From Bacteroidetes bacterium ADurb.Bin174 (GTDB taxonomy: Bacteria; Bacteroidota; Bacteroidia; Bacteroidales; Paludibacteraceae): DNA of 64,000 nt. Position 1 is the stretch's first letter, and each line of letters opens with the position of its first letter. Made by a program: the position numbers and the translations under genes. Under the pieces are notes generated by a model. It saw nothing but the letters and a program-made list of their open reading frames with translations, ran no database searches and was not told where the DNA came from. This document shows, one piece after another, positions 37,211-46,101 of the stretch. The DNA lies in assembly GCA_002070265.1 (NCBI GenBank), contig MWCX01000018.1, forward strand, positions 1 to 64,000, read 5' to 3'.

Positions 37211-38917
37211 TTAACCGATCTTGTATTTATCAATTTGATCTATTTCAAAGTTTTTAATGAAAGTAGCGTGTTTCCTGACTTCTACTTCAGCAAATTTTTG
37301 ATATATCTCGGCTGATTTGCGGAACATGTCATCGCGGCTGGCATCGATGATGAGCAGGTAGGTCATGATGATATGACCGGCCATTTCAACCAAACGGCGC
37401 GCTTGAAAATCAGTATATTCAGGATTCTGAGCATCCAATACCCTGTTTGTTGCTGTTTCAAACAAATTGGTCATGGTAATCAACTTCTTCCGCAAGGAAT
37501 GAAATTCCGGATTAATAGGTTGAGCCTCGTAATATCTGATTTGTTTGAGGTAGTTGCCGGTGGTGACGTGGCGGATGGCTGCTACTGTCTGTAACTGAGA
37601 AGTTCCCTCATAAATAGTCAGAATACGGGCATCACGATAGATGCGTTCGCAGGCATAGTCTTTCATGAAACCCGAACCACCATGTATCTGTATGCTGTCG
37701 TAGGCATTTTGGTTGGCATATTCACTGGAAAACATTTTCAGAACCGGCGTAAATGCATCTGCCAGCTTTTGGTATTCCTTATAATCAGTACGTTCTTCCG
37801 GTGTCAGCTTACGGGTTGCTTCAATGGCTTCATACGCTTTGTACACATCCACGAAACGGGAGGTTTCATACAATAAAGCACGGGAAGCATCTAATTTAGC
37901 CTTTATCAATGACAGCATTTCATATACAGCCGGAAATTCGATGATCGCTTTACCGAACTGCTTCCTGTCTTTGGCATATGCCAAGGCTTCATCATAGGCA
38001 GCTTGCGAAACACCAACCGATTGTCCGCCAACACCCAAACGTGCCCCATTCATCAGTGACATAACGTATTTGATAAGCCCCAATCTCCGTGTCCCAACCA
38101 ATTTTGCAGGTGTGTTGGTAAACACCAATTCGCAGGTGGGCGAACCTTTGATGCCTAATTTGTTTTCGATGCGACGCACCTTGATGGTATGATCAAAATT
38201 ATTGTCTGCTACAAAATATGATAAGCCTCTTCCGTCGGTAGAACCTTCTTCCGAACGAGCCAACACCAGTTTGATATGTGCATCACCGTTGGTGATAAAG
38301 CGCTTCACGCCATTCAAATACCATATGTCTTCACGCTCATCGTAGGTGGCCTTGAGCCGTACAGCCTGCAAGTCAGAACCCGCATCAGGCTCGGTCAAGT
38401 CCATGGAGCAAGTTTCGCCCTGACAAACGCGCGGCAGAAATTCAGCTTTGATATCTTCATCGGCAAATTCATTGATGGTTTCGGCACAATCCTGCAAGCC
38501 CCAAATATTGGCAAAACCGGCATCGGCGCGCGATACCATTTCTCCGGCCATCACATAAGGTATAATGGGGAAGTTCAATCCGCCATACTTGCGTGGCAAT
38601 GATATTCCATATAAACCGGCCTGTGTTAAAGCCTCATGATTTTCTTGCGTTCCCCGGGCATATTGCACCCGATTGTTGATTACCTGCGGTCCTTCCTGAT
38701 CTATGCTTTCGGCATTGGGAGCGATGATATCATGACAGATTTCTCCGATGATTTCCAACACCCGTTCATAATTGTCAATGGCATCCTCAAAATCACGAGG
38801 CGCATGATCATACGCATCTTTTTCACTAAAGTTTTGTTCCTTTAAGGTAACTATCTTCTGCATCAAAGGATGCGAAAGCTGGAATTTTAATGCAGGGTTG
38901 TTGTTGTAGTAGTTCAT
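37211..38917 (-). CDS. Acyl-CoA dehydrogenase
   Basis: This 568-residue FAD enzyme oxidises an acyl-CoA and passes electrons to the electron-transfer flavoprotein encoded just upstream (etfA and etfB). Family blocks are the helical N-domain, CSMDLTEPDAGSDLQA near 150 (FAD/substrate loop), WYLNGVKRFITNGD, YVMSLMNGARLGVGGQSVG, KDRKQFGKAIIEFPAV, and IQIHGGSGFMKDYACERIYRDARILTIYEGTSQ, where the Glu of YEGTS is the usual catalytic base. It is longer than short-chain enzymes (~380) because of an extra C-terminal helical segment; the long form is common in Bacteroidota. The four-helix-bundle gene and its repeats separate it from etfA. Confidence 0.92.
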   Translation of the reverse strand: MNYYNNNPALKFQLSHPLMQKIVTLKEQNFSEKDAYDHAPRDFEDAIDNYERVLEIIGEICHDIIAPNAESIDQEGPQVINNRVQYARGTQENHEALTQAGLYGISLPRKYGGLNFPIIPYVMAGEMVSRADAGFANIWGLQDCAETINEFADEDIKAEFLPRVCQGETCSMDLTEPDAGSDLQAVRLKATYDEREDIWYLNGVKRFITNGDAHIKLVLARSEEGSTDGRGLSYFVADNNFDHTIKVRRIENKLGIKGSPTCELVFTNTPAKLVGTRRLGLIKYVMSLMNGARLGVGGQSVGVSQAAYDEALAYAKDRKQFGKAIIEFPAVYEMLSLIKAKLDASRALLYETSRFVDVYKAYEAIEATRKLTPEERTDYKEYQKLADAFTPVLKMFSSEYANQNAYDSIQIHGGSGFMKDYACERIYRDARILTIYEGTSQLQTVAAIRHVTTGNYLKQIRYYEAQPINPEFHSLRKKLITMTNLFETATNRVLDAQNPEYTDFQARRLVEMAGHIIMTYLLIIDASRDDMFRKSAEIYQKFAEVEVRKHATFIKNFEIDQIDKYKIG

Positions 38918-38940
38918 ATTTTTGGGTTTAATATTTTTAT

Positions 38941-39003
38941 TTTTTTTGAAGTTAAGGAAGTTAGGGAAGTTAAAGAAGTTAGGGAAGTTAAAGAAGTTAG
39001 GGG
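38941..39003. repeat. Short tandem array (GAAGTTAGG units), left flank of the four-helix-bundle gene
   Basis: About five degenerate ~11-base units alternate gaagttaggg and aagttaaag. The array is the inverted counterpart of the array at 39396-39472, so the gene between them is flanked by inverted repeats. Confidence 0.85.
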
Positions 39004-39004
39004 G

Positions 39005-39379
39005 TTAGGTGCGAATATCAGAGAGGAGTTTCTCGCAGTACTTATTAAGAGATTTGCTTGTTTTTAAAAGTTGATTCATCTGGGTTTCAAATGTTTTATC
39101 ATTAATATAAAGTAAATCTTTTGACAAGATCATATAATATCTACATTCTTCCAAACTCGCTTGTGCAACATTGAAAAAGCGAAGTTTTTCATTTTTACTT
39201 AATCTTTTATATCCTTCAGCTATATTAGCGGGAATAGATACAACAGCCCTCCTAAATTGATTTGTAAGACAGAAAAGCTCACTTTTAGGATATGTAGATG
39301 TAACTTTATACGTCTGCAAAACAAGTTCATGAGCTAACTTCCACATATTTAAATTTGTAAACGAACAGGTTTTCTCCAT
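39005..39379 (-). CDS. Four-helix-bundle protein (23S rRNA intervening-sequence type)
   Basis: This 124-residue member of the small helical family is often encoded in 23S rRNA intervening sequences but also free-standing in Bacteroidota. Marks are LNMWKLAHELVLQTYKVT, LTNQFRRAVVSIPANIAEGYKR, and FFNVAQASLEECRYYMILSKDL. The molecular role is unknown. It interrupts the otherwise expected acyl-CoA dehydrogenase-etfAB unit and is bracketed by inverted arrays of TAACTTCCC/GGGAAGTTA units, which suggests that it arrived as a cassette (inference). Confidence 0.88.
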   Translation of the reverse strand: MEKTCSFTNLNMWKLAHELVLQTYKVTSTYPKSELFCLTNQFRRAVVSIPANIAEGYKRLSKNEKLRFFNVAQASLEECRYYMILSKDLLYINDKTFETQMNQLLKTSKSLNKYCEKLLSDIRT

Positions 39380-39395
39380 AATTTATAGTTTTTTA

Positions 39396-39472
39396 AATTT
39401 CTAACTTCTAACTTCTAACTTCTCTAACTTCCCTAACTTCCCTAACTTCCCTAACTTCCCTAACTTCTTAAA
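39396..39472. repeat. Short tandem array (TAACTTCCC units), right flank of the four-helix-bundle gene
   Basis: Seven or so units of ctaacttccc/ctaacttct. It is the inverse complement of the array at 38941-39003 and also resembles units at 9290 and 14430. Confidence 0.85.
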
Positions 39473-39479
39473 TACATAT

Positions 39480-40559
39480 TCACTTCGAATTCCTCCTATA
39501 AAACTTAATCATCTTCGGCACCACCTCCGCCACATCGCCGGTAATCACATAGTCGGCAATGGCGTTGATGGGTGCCTGGGGATCATTATTGATGGCAATG
39601 ATCATGGCACTTTCCTGCATGCCGGCGATGTGCTGTATCTGACCGGAGATGCCGCAGGCAATGTACAGTTTTGGTCGAACGGTAGTGCCGGTCTGCCCAA
39701 TTTGACGGGCATGTTCTGAGAATCCTGCATCCACAGCGGCACGTGAAGCACCTACTTCACCACCTAACACACGAGCTAAATCAAACAACATATTGAAGTT
39801 TTCGGCACTGCCCATGCCGTAGCCGCCTGCTACAATGATGGGAGAAGCTTTGAGATTAATCTTGGATTTCTCCATGTGACGCTCAATCACCCCAATCACA
39901 AAATCAGCATCATCAACATATTTGGATACGTCCAACCGAATGGTCTTTCCTTTGTAATTTTTATCGCGTATTTCTTTTTTCATAACCCCTTCACGTACCG
40001 TTGCCATTTGAGGGCGACAGTCAGGATTAACAATGGTTGCCACGATATTACCTCCAAAGGCAGGACGAATTTGATACAACAAATCCTCATAAACCTTTTT
40101 TTCTTTTTTATCTTCATAGGTACCGATTTCCAAAGCCGTACAATCGGCAGTCAAGCCGCTAAACAGCGCCGACGAAACCCGCGGGCCCAAGTCCCTGCCT
40201 ACGGAAGTTGCGCCCATCAATGCAATTTGTGGCTTTTCTTCTTTAAAAAGATTCACGAGTACGGAAGTATGCGGTAGCGTGGTATAAGGCGATAAGCGCT
40301 CGTCATCAGCCAGATACAAAGTATCTACTCCATATGGAAACACTTGTTCCCCTATTTTTTCAAGTTGATAACCTATAGCAACAGCTTCTAATTTGCATTG
40401 TTGTTTATCGGCTAAGGTACGCCCCTTAGTTAGCAACTCTAAGCTTACATCTGCAACCACGCCTTCTTCAATTTCAAGATATACAAAGATGTTACCTCCA
40501 AGCTCTTTCGAAGAAATGGATGTAAGATTTTCTGCGTTATTATTAGTATCTTTACTCAT
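39480..40559 (-). CDS. etfA: Electron transfer flavoprotein, alpha subunit
   Basis: This protein has 359 residues from the ATG at 40559 (MSKDTNNNAEN); an open frame extends further to 40622 but is judged non-coding. With EtfB it carries electrons from acyl-CoA dehydrogenase to the quinone pool or to a bifurcating partner. The C-terminal FAD domain shows IVAGGYGMGSAENF, GGEVGASRAAVDAGF, RQIGQTGTTVRPKLYIACGISG, and IIAINNDPQAPINAIADYVITGD, all classical EtfA blocks. EtfB lies 211 bases upstream with a repeat element in the gap. Confidence 0.93.
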   Translation of the reverse strand: MSKDTNNNAENLTSISSKELGGNIFVYLEIEEGVVADVSLELLTKGRTLADKQQCKLEAVAIGYQLEKIGEQVFPYGVDTLYLADDERLSPYTTLPHTSVLVNLFKEEKPQIALMGATSVGRDLGPRVSSALFSGLTADCTALEIGTYEDKKEKKVYEDLLYQIRPAFGGNIVATIVNPDCRPQMATVREGVMKKEIRDKNYKGKTIRLDVSKYVDDADFVIGVIERHMEKSKINLKASPIIVAGGYGMGSAENFNMLFDLARVLGGEVGASRAAVDAGFSEHARQIGQTGTTVRPKLYIACGISGQIQHIAGMQESAMIIAINNDPQAPINAIADYVITGDVAEVVPKMIKFYRRNSK

Positions 40560-40597
40560 AAATTCGTGTTTATTGATTTTAATTAATTTACATTTTT

Positions 40598-40771
40598 GGA
40601 CTGTCTTAAAGCAAATATTCAACTATTTCGGAACACAGAGCACGGAACACGGACTCAAAACTCAGAACTCAGAACTCAGAACTCAAAACTCAAAACTCAA
40701 AACTCGCACCTCGCACCTCGTACCCCGGAACTCGAAACTCGAAAACAGTTGGACGCTTATAAGACACCGTT
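40598..40771 (-). repeat. Inverted-repeat element with GAACTCAAAACTC core, between etfB and etfA
   Basis: One end reads GGACTGTCTTAAAGCAAATATTCAAC and the other CAGTTGGACGCTTATAAGACACCG. These match the right and left ends of the family in reverse orientation. The centre is an array of aactcagaactc units. The left end abuts the etfB stop codon. Confidence 0.75.
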
Positions 40772-41643
40772 TACCCTATGGTGTGATTGGTAATCAACTC
40801 CTTGATCAAATCTTCTATCTCATTATCAGCAGGTGTAAGACGCTTACTTTCCTTAGCTGTAAATACCACGCTCTCAATTTGTTTTACTTTGGTAGGAGAA
40901 CCTGCAAGTCCCAACCATTGTGGTTCGTGCTCGATATCGGAAGCACCCCATTCCGGAATGTCGAGATAGGGATGCGTTTCAAAAAGCTCTGTGTAATCTG
41001 TAGAAGAGGCCTGACGTTCACTGACCGTTTTGGCGTTCTTATATTTCAAAGTAAGTTTGGCATGGCGGGGTCGGCAACCGGCAGCAGAGCCATTGACAGT
41101 AATTAATATAGGTAAAGGACCTTTTACGGTTTCAATCCCTTTTTCCAACCTTCTTTTTACCGTTACTTCAGATTCGGAGATATGAAGAATTTCTTCAGCA
41201 TAAGTAATCTGAGGCAAGCCTAATTTCTCGGCAACTTGTGGTCCAACTTGTGCTGTGTCGCCGTCAATTGCCTGGCGACCGCAAAGGATCAGATCCACTT
41301 TGCCGATTTTACGAATGGCAGCAGCAAGGGCATAAGAGGTTGCTAAGGTGTCGGAACCGGCAAATTCACGTCCGCTGAGCAAATAACCGCCGTCTGCACC
41401 GCGGTACATACTTTCACGAATGATTTCGGCTGCACGTACGGGACCCATGGTCAATACATGCACCTGGGTACCTTCAAATTTAGTTTTGATGCGCAGTGCC
41501 TGTTCCAGTGCATTCAAATCTTCCGGATTATAAATAGCAGGCAAAGCAGCACGGTTAACAGTACCGTCAGCTTTCATAGCATCCTTTCCGACGTTGCGTG
41601 TATCAGGCACCTGCTTGGCAAGTACAATAATGTTTAAACTCAT
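40771..41643 (-). CDS. etfB: Electron transfer flavoprotein, beta subunit
   Basis: This 290-residue EtfB is the AMP-binding partner of EtfA. Blocks visible are VLAKQVPDTRNVG near 7-19, NPEDLNALEQALRIK, GYLLSGREFAGSDTLATSYALAAAIRK, LILCGRQAIDGDTAQVGPQVAEKLGLPQITYAEE, and the Etf-beta signature VKRRLEKGIETVKGPLPILITVNGSA. The length is longer than mammalian EtfB (~255), as in Bacteroides-type proteins. It is the first gene of the minus-strand etfB-etfA-four-helix-bundle-acd series. The stop codon adjoins a repeat element. Confidence 0.93.
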   Translation of the reverse strand: MSLNIIVLAKQVPDTRNVGKDAMKADGTVNRAALPAIYNPEDLNALEQALRIKTKFEGTQVHVLTMGPVRAAEIIRESMYRGADGGYLLSGREFAGSDTLATSYALAAAIRKIGKVDLILCGRQAIDGDTAQVGPQVAEKLGLPQITYAEEILHISESEVTVKRRLEKGIETVKGPLPILITVNGSAAGCRPRHAKLTLKYKNAKTVSERQASSTDYTELFETHPYLDIPEWGASDIEHEPQWLGLAGSPTKVKQIESVVFTAKESKRLTPADNEIEDLIKELITNHTIG

Positions 41644-42069
41644 TTTGTGTAATATTTTGTATAGTAGTTTTTTAGTTGAAATATTTGTTTTGTCATTTAT
41701 AAAAAATGTTTTTTATAAATCCTTGCAAAAATAACGGTTTTATCGAACAAGCAATAAAAACAAGTGTAAATTTTAACAAAATGAAAGCGATAATAGCAAA
41801 TAACAAAGACTTATTCATGTTATTCGAGTGCGGATGCCGGTAGATGTAAAAAAAGCGAGACCTTTTGCAAAGTCTCGCCCTATAGCAGGCATTAGTTCTT
41901 TTAAGGCGTAAAAAAGATTGTGTTGTTTAGTTAACACTTGCAAAGAAAGACTGAATTTATCTTCAAAACAACTCAAAAAATATGTTTTATAACAGTTTTA
42001 GTGACTTGATATCCAAATTTTGTTCTTTCACCTAAAAATTTGCTAATAAAATAATTCTACAAAAAGCAG
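41644..42069. other. Divergent intergenic region (etfB / glutaminyl cyclase)
   Basis: AT-rich, with no gene recognised. The only strong structure is the hairpin at 41855-41878 described separately. Confidence 0.6.
41848..41878 (-). terminator. Minus-strand intrinsic-terminator-like hairpin upstream of etfB
   Basis: A stem GCGAGAC/GTCTCGC (7 of 7) with a 10-base loop is followed, on the minus strand, by a run of at least seven U. It lies ~205 bases before the etfB start. It may end a short minus-strand RNA or act as an attenuator. Confidence 0.5.
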
Positions 42070-42077
42070 TATCTTTG
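42070..42077 (+). promoter_or_regulatory. Candidate -7 box of the glutaminyl-cyclase gene
   Basis: TATCTTTG matches TAnnTTTG. Transcription would start around 42083, at or after the first ATG (42082), which favours the ATG at 42097 as the true start. A TTTG occurs 27 bases upstream. Confidence 0.4.
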
Positions 42078-42096
42078 TTCGATGAATAATTTTGCA

Positions 42097-43068
42097 ATGA
42101 TAAGGAATATTTCTGTATTACTATGCATCATCCTGATGTATGCCTGTAGAAATTCAGCTCAATCTGCTGCGTCAAATGAATCGGCGACAACAGTGCCCGT
42201 GTTTTCGTCCGATTCGGCTTATGGGTACATCCAAAAGCAGGTGGATTTTGGTCCCAGGGTGCCGAATACTGCCGCCCATCGTCATTGTGCCGATTATTTG
42301 GTAACTGCTTTACAGAGATTTGGTGCGACTCTTATCAATCAAAAGGTAAAATTGACCGCTTTTAACGGAGATAAATTGGATGCTCACAATATTATTGCAT
42401 CTTTTTCCCCTGAAAAAACGAATAGGATTTTACTTTTTGCGCATTGGGATACCCGCCCTTGGTCTGATCATGATCCGGATCCGAAAAATTTTCACCGGGC
42501 TGTATTGGGTGCGAATGACGGAGCCAGCGGGGTCGGTGTATTATTGGAAATAGCCCGCCAGATCAGTCTTGATCCTCCTCAGGTAGGTGTTGATATCATA
42601 TTTTTTGATGCAGAAGATTATGGTGCACCGGAAAATCATCATACCTATGTGGCTGATTCCTGGTGTCTCGGATCTCAATATTGGGCAAAGAACCTCCATG
42701 TAAAACCTTACAATCCTAAATATGGAATTTTGTTGGATATGGTGGGAGCGAAAGATGCCAAATTTTACCGAGAACAGATATCCGACAGCTATGCCCGCTT
42801 TTTAGTGGATAAGATCTGGAATACCGCCCAAAACTTGGGTTTTGATAAGTATTTCATCAATGCCGCAGGAGGTATCATTACCGATGACCATCTGTACGTC
42901 AATCAAATAGCCGGTGTTCCCAGTGCTAATATTATTCAATATGATCCGCGTTCTGCTCACGGCTTTGGAGATTATTGGCATACAGTCAATGACGACATGA
43001 GGAATATCAGCAAAGAAACGCTGTTCGCAGTCGGTACAACCCTATTGCACGTAATTTATAATGAGTAA
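42097..43068 (+). CDS. M28-type glutaminyl-peptide cyclotransferase-like lipoprotein
   Basis: This protein has 323 residues from the second ATG (42097); the first at 42082 is at the expected transcription start. A lipoprotein signal with lipobox LMYAC is visible. The M28 zinc fold of bacterial glutaminyl cyclases shows FGPRVPNTAAHRHCADYLV, LLFAHWDTRPWSDHDPD, LGANDGASGVGVLLEIAR, IIFFDAEDYGAPE, DMVGAKDAKFYRE, and DDHLYVNQIAGVPSANIIQYD. It would cyclise N-terminal Gln to pyroglutamate on periplasmic proteins, frequent on Bacteroidota exported proteins whose signal cleavage exposes Gln. Several proteins here end their signal peptide in AQ or AQx, so a local substrate set is plausible. Alternative: an aminopeptidase. 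Confidence 0.85.
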   Translation: MIRNISVLLCIILMYACRNSAQSAASNESATTVPVFSSDSAYGYIQKQVDFGPRVPNTAAHRHCADYLVTALQRFGATLINQKVKLTAFNGDKLDAHNIIASFSPEKTNRILLFAHWDTRPWSDHDPDPKNFHRAVLGANDGASGVGVLLEIARQISLDPPQVGVDIIFFDAEDYGAPENHHTYVADSWCLGSQYWAKNLHVKPYNPKYGILLDMVGAKDAKFYREQISDSYARFLVDKIWNTAQNLGFDKYFINAAGGIITDDHLYVNQIAGVPSANIIQYDPRSAHGFGDYWHTVNDDMRNISKETLFAVGTTLLHVIYNE

Positions 43069-43092
43069 GATGAAAGTGTGATGAAACAGCCA

Positions 43093-43110
43093 TTTGAGAA
43101 AATTCTCAAA
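43093..43110. promoter_or_regulatory. Perfect inverted repeat before proB
   Basis: TTTGAGAA-AA-TTCTCAAA, an 8-base perfect stem 64 bases before the proB ATG. It could be an operator or a weak hairpin terminating the upstream gene; sequence alone does not decide. Confidence 0.35.
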
Positions 43111-43173
43111 CATAAGGAAATGATTAATGGCGTGTTCCATGTGACCTTAGTGTAAAAAATAAAAAATAAACAC

Positions 43174-44250
43174 ATGAAATATAAGAAGATAGCCATAAAA
43201 ATCGGAAGCAATGTCCTGACTAAAGCTGATGGTACCATCGACACTGATAGTTTGTCGAATTTGGTAGACCAGATTGCAGCACTATATAATAAAGGAATTG
43301 AGATTGTTTTGATTTCTTCCGGTGCCGTAGCTTCCGGTAGAAGTATATTAAATGTATCCAAAAAGATGGATGTGGTGGATCAGCGGCAGCTCTTTTCGGC
43401 TGTTGGTCAGGCAAGGCTGATCAATCATTACTGGGATATGTTCAAGAAACATGGCATTACGGTCGGGCAGGTCTTGACGATGAAAGAAAATTTCAGCAGT
43501 CGCCGGCATTATTTAAACCAGCGTAATTGCATGCGGGTAATGCTTGACAATCAGGTGCTCCCTATTGTAAATGAAAATGATACGGTATCCATTTCGGAGC
43601 TGATGTTTACTGATAATGATGAATTGTCGGGTTTGATCGCCTCCATGATGGGCATGGAAGCGCTTATTATATTGAGCAATATAGATGGTATTTATAATGG
43701 ATCTCCCGATGATCCGGAGTCTGAAGTGATCAGGAAAATTTATAAAAAAGATAATATTGCAGAGTTTATTCAGACTTCCAAATCGGCATTCGGGCGGGGA
43801 GGTATGACTACCAAAGCTGCCATTGCCCGAAAAATTGCAGACGAAGGCATTGAGGTTTATATTGCCAACGGCAAACAAAAAAACATCCTGACTCGTTTGA
43901 TGGATAAAAAGGACGATGTGGTTTGTACCCACTTTGTCGCTTCGAAGGATTCCGTCTCTTCTGTGAAAAAATGGATTGCACACAGTGAGGATTTTGTAAA
44001 GGGAAAAATTTCTGTAAATGCCAATGCTGCAAAGGCTCTGATGGGAGATAAAGCCGTTAGTTTGCTTCCCGTGGGGGTAACTTCAATTACAGGGGAATTT
44101 GAAAAAGATGATATAGTAAAAATTGTGGATGAGAAAGGAAAAAACTTAGGCATAGGCAAGGTGCAGTATAACAGTTCCAAAGCCCGCGAATTGATTGGGT
44201 TGAAGAATCAAAAGCCCATTGTTCATTATGATTATTTGTATTTGGAATAA
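43174..44250 (+). CDS. proB: Glutamate 5-kinase
   Basis: This 358-residue kinase phosphorylates glutamate to gamma-glutamyl phosphate, the first step of proline synthesis. Marks are IAIKIGSNVLTKADGTID, LISSGAVASGRSIL, VGQARLINHYW, FSSRRHYLNQRNCM, PIVNENDTVSISELMFTDNDELSGLIA, and FGRGGMTTKAAIARKIADEGIE. A C-terminal PUA domain (~275-350) is present. The pathway partner proA follows after 195 bases that hold a repeat array. Confidence 0.95.
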   Translation: MKYKKIAIKIGSNVLTKADGTIDTDSLSNLVDQIAALYNKGIEIVLISSGAVASGRSILNVSKKMDVVDQRQLFSAVGQARLINHYWDMFKKHGITVGQVLTMKENFSSRRHYLNQRNCMRVMLDNQVLPIVNENDTVSISELMFTDNDELSGLIASMMGMEALIILSNIDGIYNGSPDDPESEVIRKIYKKDNIAEFIQTSKSAFGRGGMTTKAAIARKIADEGIEVYIANGKQKNILTRLMDKKDDVVCTHFVASKDSVSSVKKWIAHSEDFVKGKISVNANAAKALMGDKAVSLLPVGVTSITGEFEKDDIVKIVDEKGKNLGIGKVQYNSSKARELIGLKNQKPIVHYDYLYLE

Positions 44251-44257
44251 TCATCAT

Positions 44258-44377
44258 TGTTGCTTTCGATGTTCCGAGTTCTGAGTTCTGAGTTTTGAGT
44301 TCTGAGTCCGTGTTCTGTGCTCTGTGTTCTGTGCTCTGTGTTCTGAGATGATTGAATATTTGTTTCGAGACAGCCCC
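44258..44377 (+). repeat. Inverted-repeat element family, left end missing
   Basis: It starts GTTGCTTTCGATGTTCCGAG, continues with GAGTTCTGAGTTTT and TCTGTGTTCTGTGCTCTG arrays, and ends ATGATTGAATATTTGTTTCGAGACAGCCCC. It matches the family right end and the inner part. It lies between proB and proA. Confidence 0.75.
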
Positions 44378-44445
44378 GAGATATTAATGTAATATGTGTA
44401 AATCAAGATTCCTATGCAATTTCATAGGCTTCAAAATTTAAAATT

Positions 44446-45681
44446 ATGAGTTGGAAATTAAACGCATTGCATGCTTCACGTACTTTAAATTTGGTGGATG
44501 ACAGCACCATCAATCCAGTGTTAAATGAAATAGCGCAAGAAGCCATTGCGCAGTCTGAGCATATCCTGTATGAAAATGCGAAAGATCTGGCACTGATGGA
44601 TCCGTCAAATCCCTTGTATGATCGGCTGCTTTTAACCAAAGAACGCATTGAGGGCATCGCTTCCGACATACGCAATGTGGCGACATTGCCTTCTCCGCTT
44701 GGAAAAGTTTTGATGGAAACCAAGCGTCCCAATGGCATGAGAATTTCCAAAGTCAGTGTGCCCTTTGGAGTGATAGGCATCATTTATGAAGCCCGCCCCA
44801 ATGTTAGTTTTGACGTGTTTTCTTTGTGTTTTAAATCCGGAAATGCCTGTGTGTTAAAGGGTGGTACCGACGCCCATCATTCCAATACAGCCATTGTTAC
44901 ATTGATACAATCTGTATTGAAAAAACACGGTTTAGATCACAATATTGTAACTTTATTACCTGCCGGGAGAGGAGCCACAGCTGATTTGATGGATGCAGTC
45001 GGCTATGTGGATCTGATCATTCCGCGTGGCGGAAAGGGATTGATTGATTATGTGCGTAATCATTCAAAAATTCCTGTTATCGAAACCGGTGCGGGCATCT
45101 GTCATACCTATTTTGATGCGTATGCTGATATAGAAAAGGGCAAGTCTGTTATTTTTAATGCTAAGACGAGGAGAGTCAGCGTTTGCAATGCCTTGGATTG
45201 CCTGGTGATCCATCAGGACAGATTGTCTGATCTACCTGTTTTGTGTGAGCAACTGGCTGACAAGAAAGTGATTATTTATGCTGATGAACCGGCTTATCAG
45301 GTGTTGCATGGCAAATATCCCTTTTTGGAACGGGCACAAGCTTCAAGTTACGGCACCGAATTTTTAGATTATAAAATGTCGGTAAAAACAGTTTCGTCCA
45401 TTGAGGGAGCCATAGAACATATTTCGCTGCATAGTTCCAAACACAGCGAATGCATCATCAGTGAAAATGAGCAAAATATCGCGCTTTTTGATAAAATGGT
45501 GGATGCTGCTTGTGTTTATACCAATGTTTCGACAGCCTTTACCGATGGGGCACAATTTGGATTGGGAGCCGAAATCGGTATCAGTACGCAAAAAATGCAT
45601 GCCCGTGGTCCCATGGCATTGGAGGAGCTTTGTTCTTACAAGTGGATCATTAAAGGAGAAGGTCAGGTCCGTCCGAAATAA
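44446..45681 (+). CDS. proA: Glutamate-5-semialdehyde dehydrogenase (gamma-glutamyl phosphate reductase)
   Basis: This 411-residue enzyme reduces gamma-glutamyl phosphate with NADPH to glutamate semialdehyde, which cyclises towards proline. Family blocks include [85 protein letters not shown] with the catalytic Cys, and [44 protein letters not shown]. Together with proB it gives the proline route. A repeat element begins 10 bases after its stop. Confidence 0.95.
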   Translation: MSWKLNALHASRTLNLVDDSTINPVLNEIAQEAIAQSEHILYENAKDLALMDPSNPLYDRLLLTKERIEGIASDIRNVATLPSPLGKVLMETKRPNGMRISKVSVPFGVIGIIYEARPNVSFDVFSLCFKSGNACVLKGGTDAHHSNTAIVTLIQSVLKKHGLDHNIVTLLPAGRGATADLMDAVGYVDLIIPRGGKGLIDYVRNHSKIPVIETGAGICHTYFDAYADIEKGKSVIFNAKTRRVSVCNALDCLVIHQDRLSDLPVLCEQLADKKVIIYADEPAYQVLHGKYPFLERAQASSYGTEFLDYKMSVKTVSSIEGAIEHISLHSSKHSECIISENEQNIALFDKMVDAACVYTNVSTAFTDGAQFGLGAEIGISTQKMHARGPMALEELCSYKWIIKGEGQVRPK

Positions 45682-45691
45682 CGAAACTTCC

Positions 45692-45905
45692 GGCGGTGTT
45701 TTATAAGTGCCCAACTGCTGCACTTCGAGTTCCGAGTTTCGAGTTCCGAGTTTTGAGTTCTGAGTTTTGAGTTCTGAGTTTTGAGTTCTGAGTTTTGAGT
45801 TCTGAGTTTTGAGTTCTGAGTTCTGAGTTTTGAGTTTTGAGTCCGTGTTCTGTATTCTGTGTTCTGTGTTCTGAAATGGTTGAATACTTGTTTTGAGACA
45901 GCCCC
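45692..45905 (+). repeat. Inverted-repeat element with GAGTTCTGAGTTTT core (complete)
   Basis: The left end GGCGGTGTTTTATAAGTGCC and right end GTTTTGAGACAGCCCC are both present. The centre is a long tandem array of gagttctgagttttgag units ending with TGTATTCTGTGTTCTG. It shares its ends, but not its centre, with the elements at 47315 and 51417. Confidence 0.8.
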
Positions 45906-45927
45906 ATTTAAAATATTTTACAAAAAT

Positions 45928-45959
45928 TTTGCACACGTAAAATAATTTGTTTTCCTTTG
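45928..45959 (+). promoter_or_regulatory. Candidate promoter of the RRM gene, with long leader
   Basis: TTTG at 45928-45931 is separated by 20 bases from TTCCTTTG at 45952-45959, close to the Bacteroidota -33/-7 pattern. Transcription would start near 45965, leaving a ~137-base leader before the ATG at 46102 with GC-rich segments (for example TTTTAGGCGGCAGGC) in otherwise AT-rich sequence. The leader could hold a temperature- or protein-responsive structure. Confidence 0.45.
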
Positions 45960-46101
45960 TGCCTGAGAATCATGCGTAAATCAGTCGCATAGGTTATAGC
46001 GGACTCCTCTCCTTTTAGGCGGCAGGCTTTGTCTTAACCCAACACTTTTGTTTATGCTGTTCTTAAAAGGTTTATTTTATTCATTTTTTTATTTTTTTTC
46101 T

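Noticed and set aside
39396-39472. Possible CRISPR-like array
   Set aside because: Units are adjacent without spacers and only ~10 bases long.
45364-45936. Minus-strand frame of 190 codons over the end of proA and the repeat after it
   Set aside because: It is antisense to proA and otherwise repeat array (QNSELKTQNSKL).
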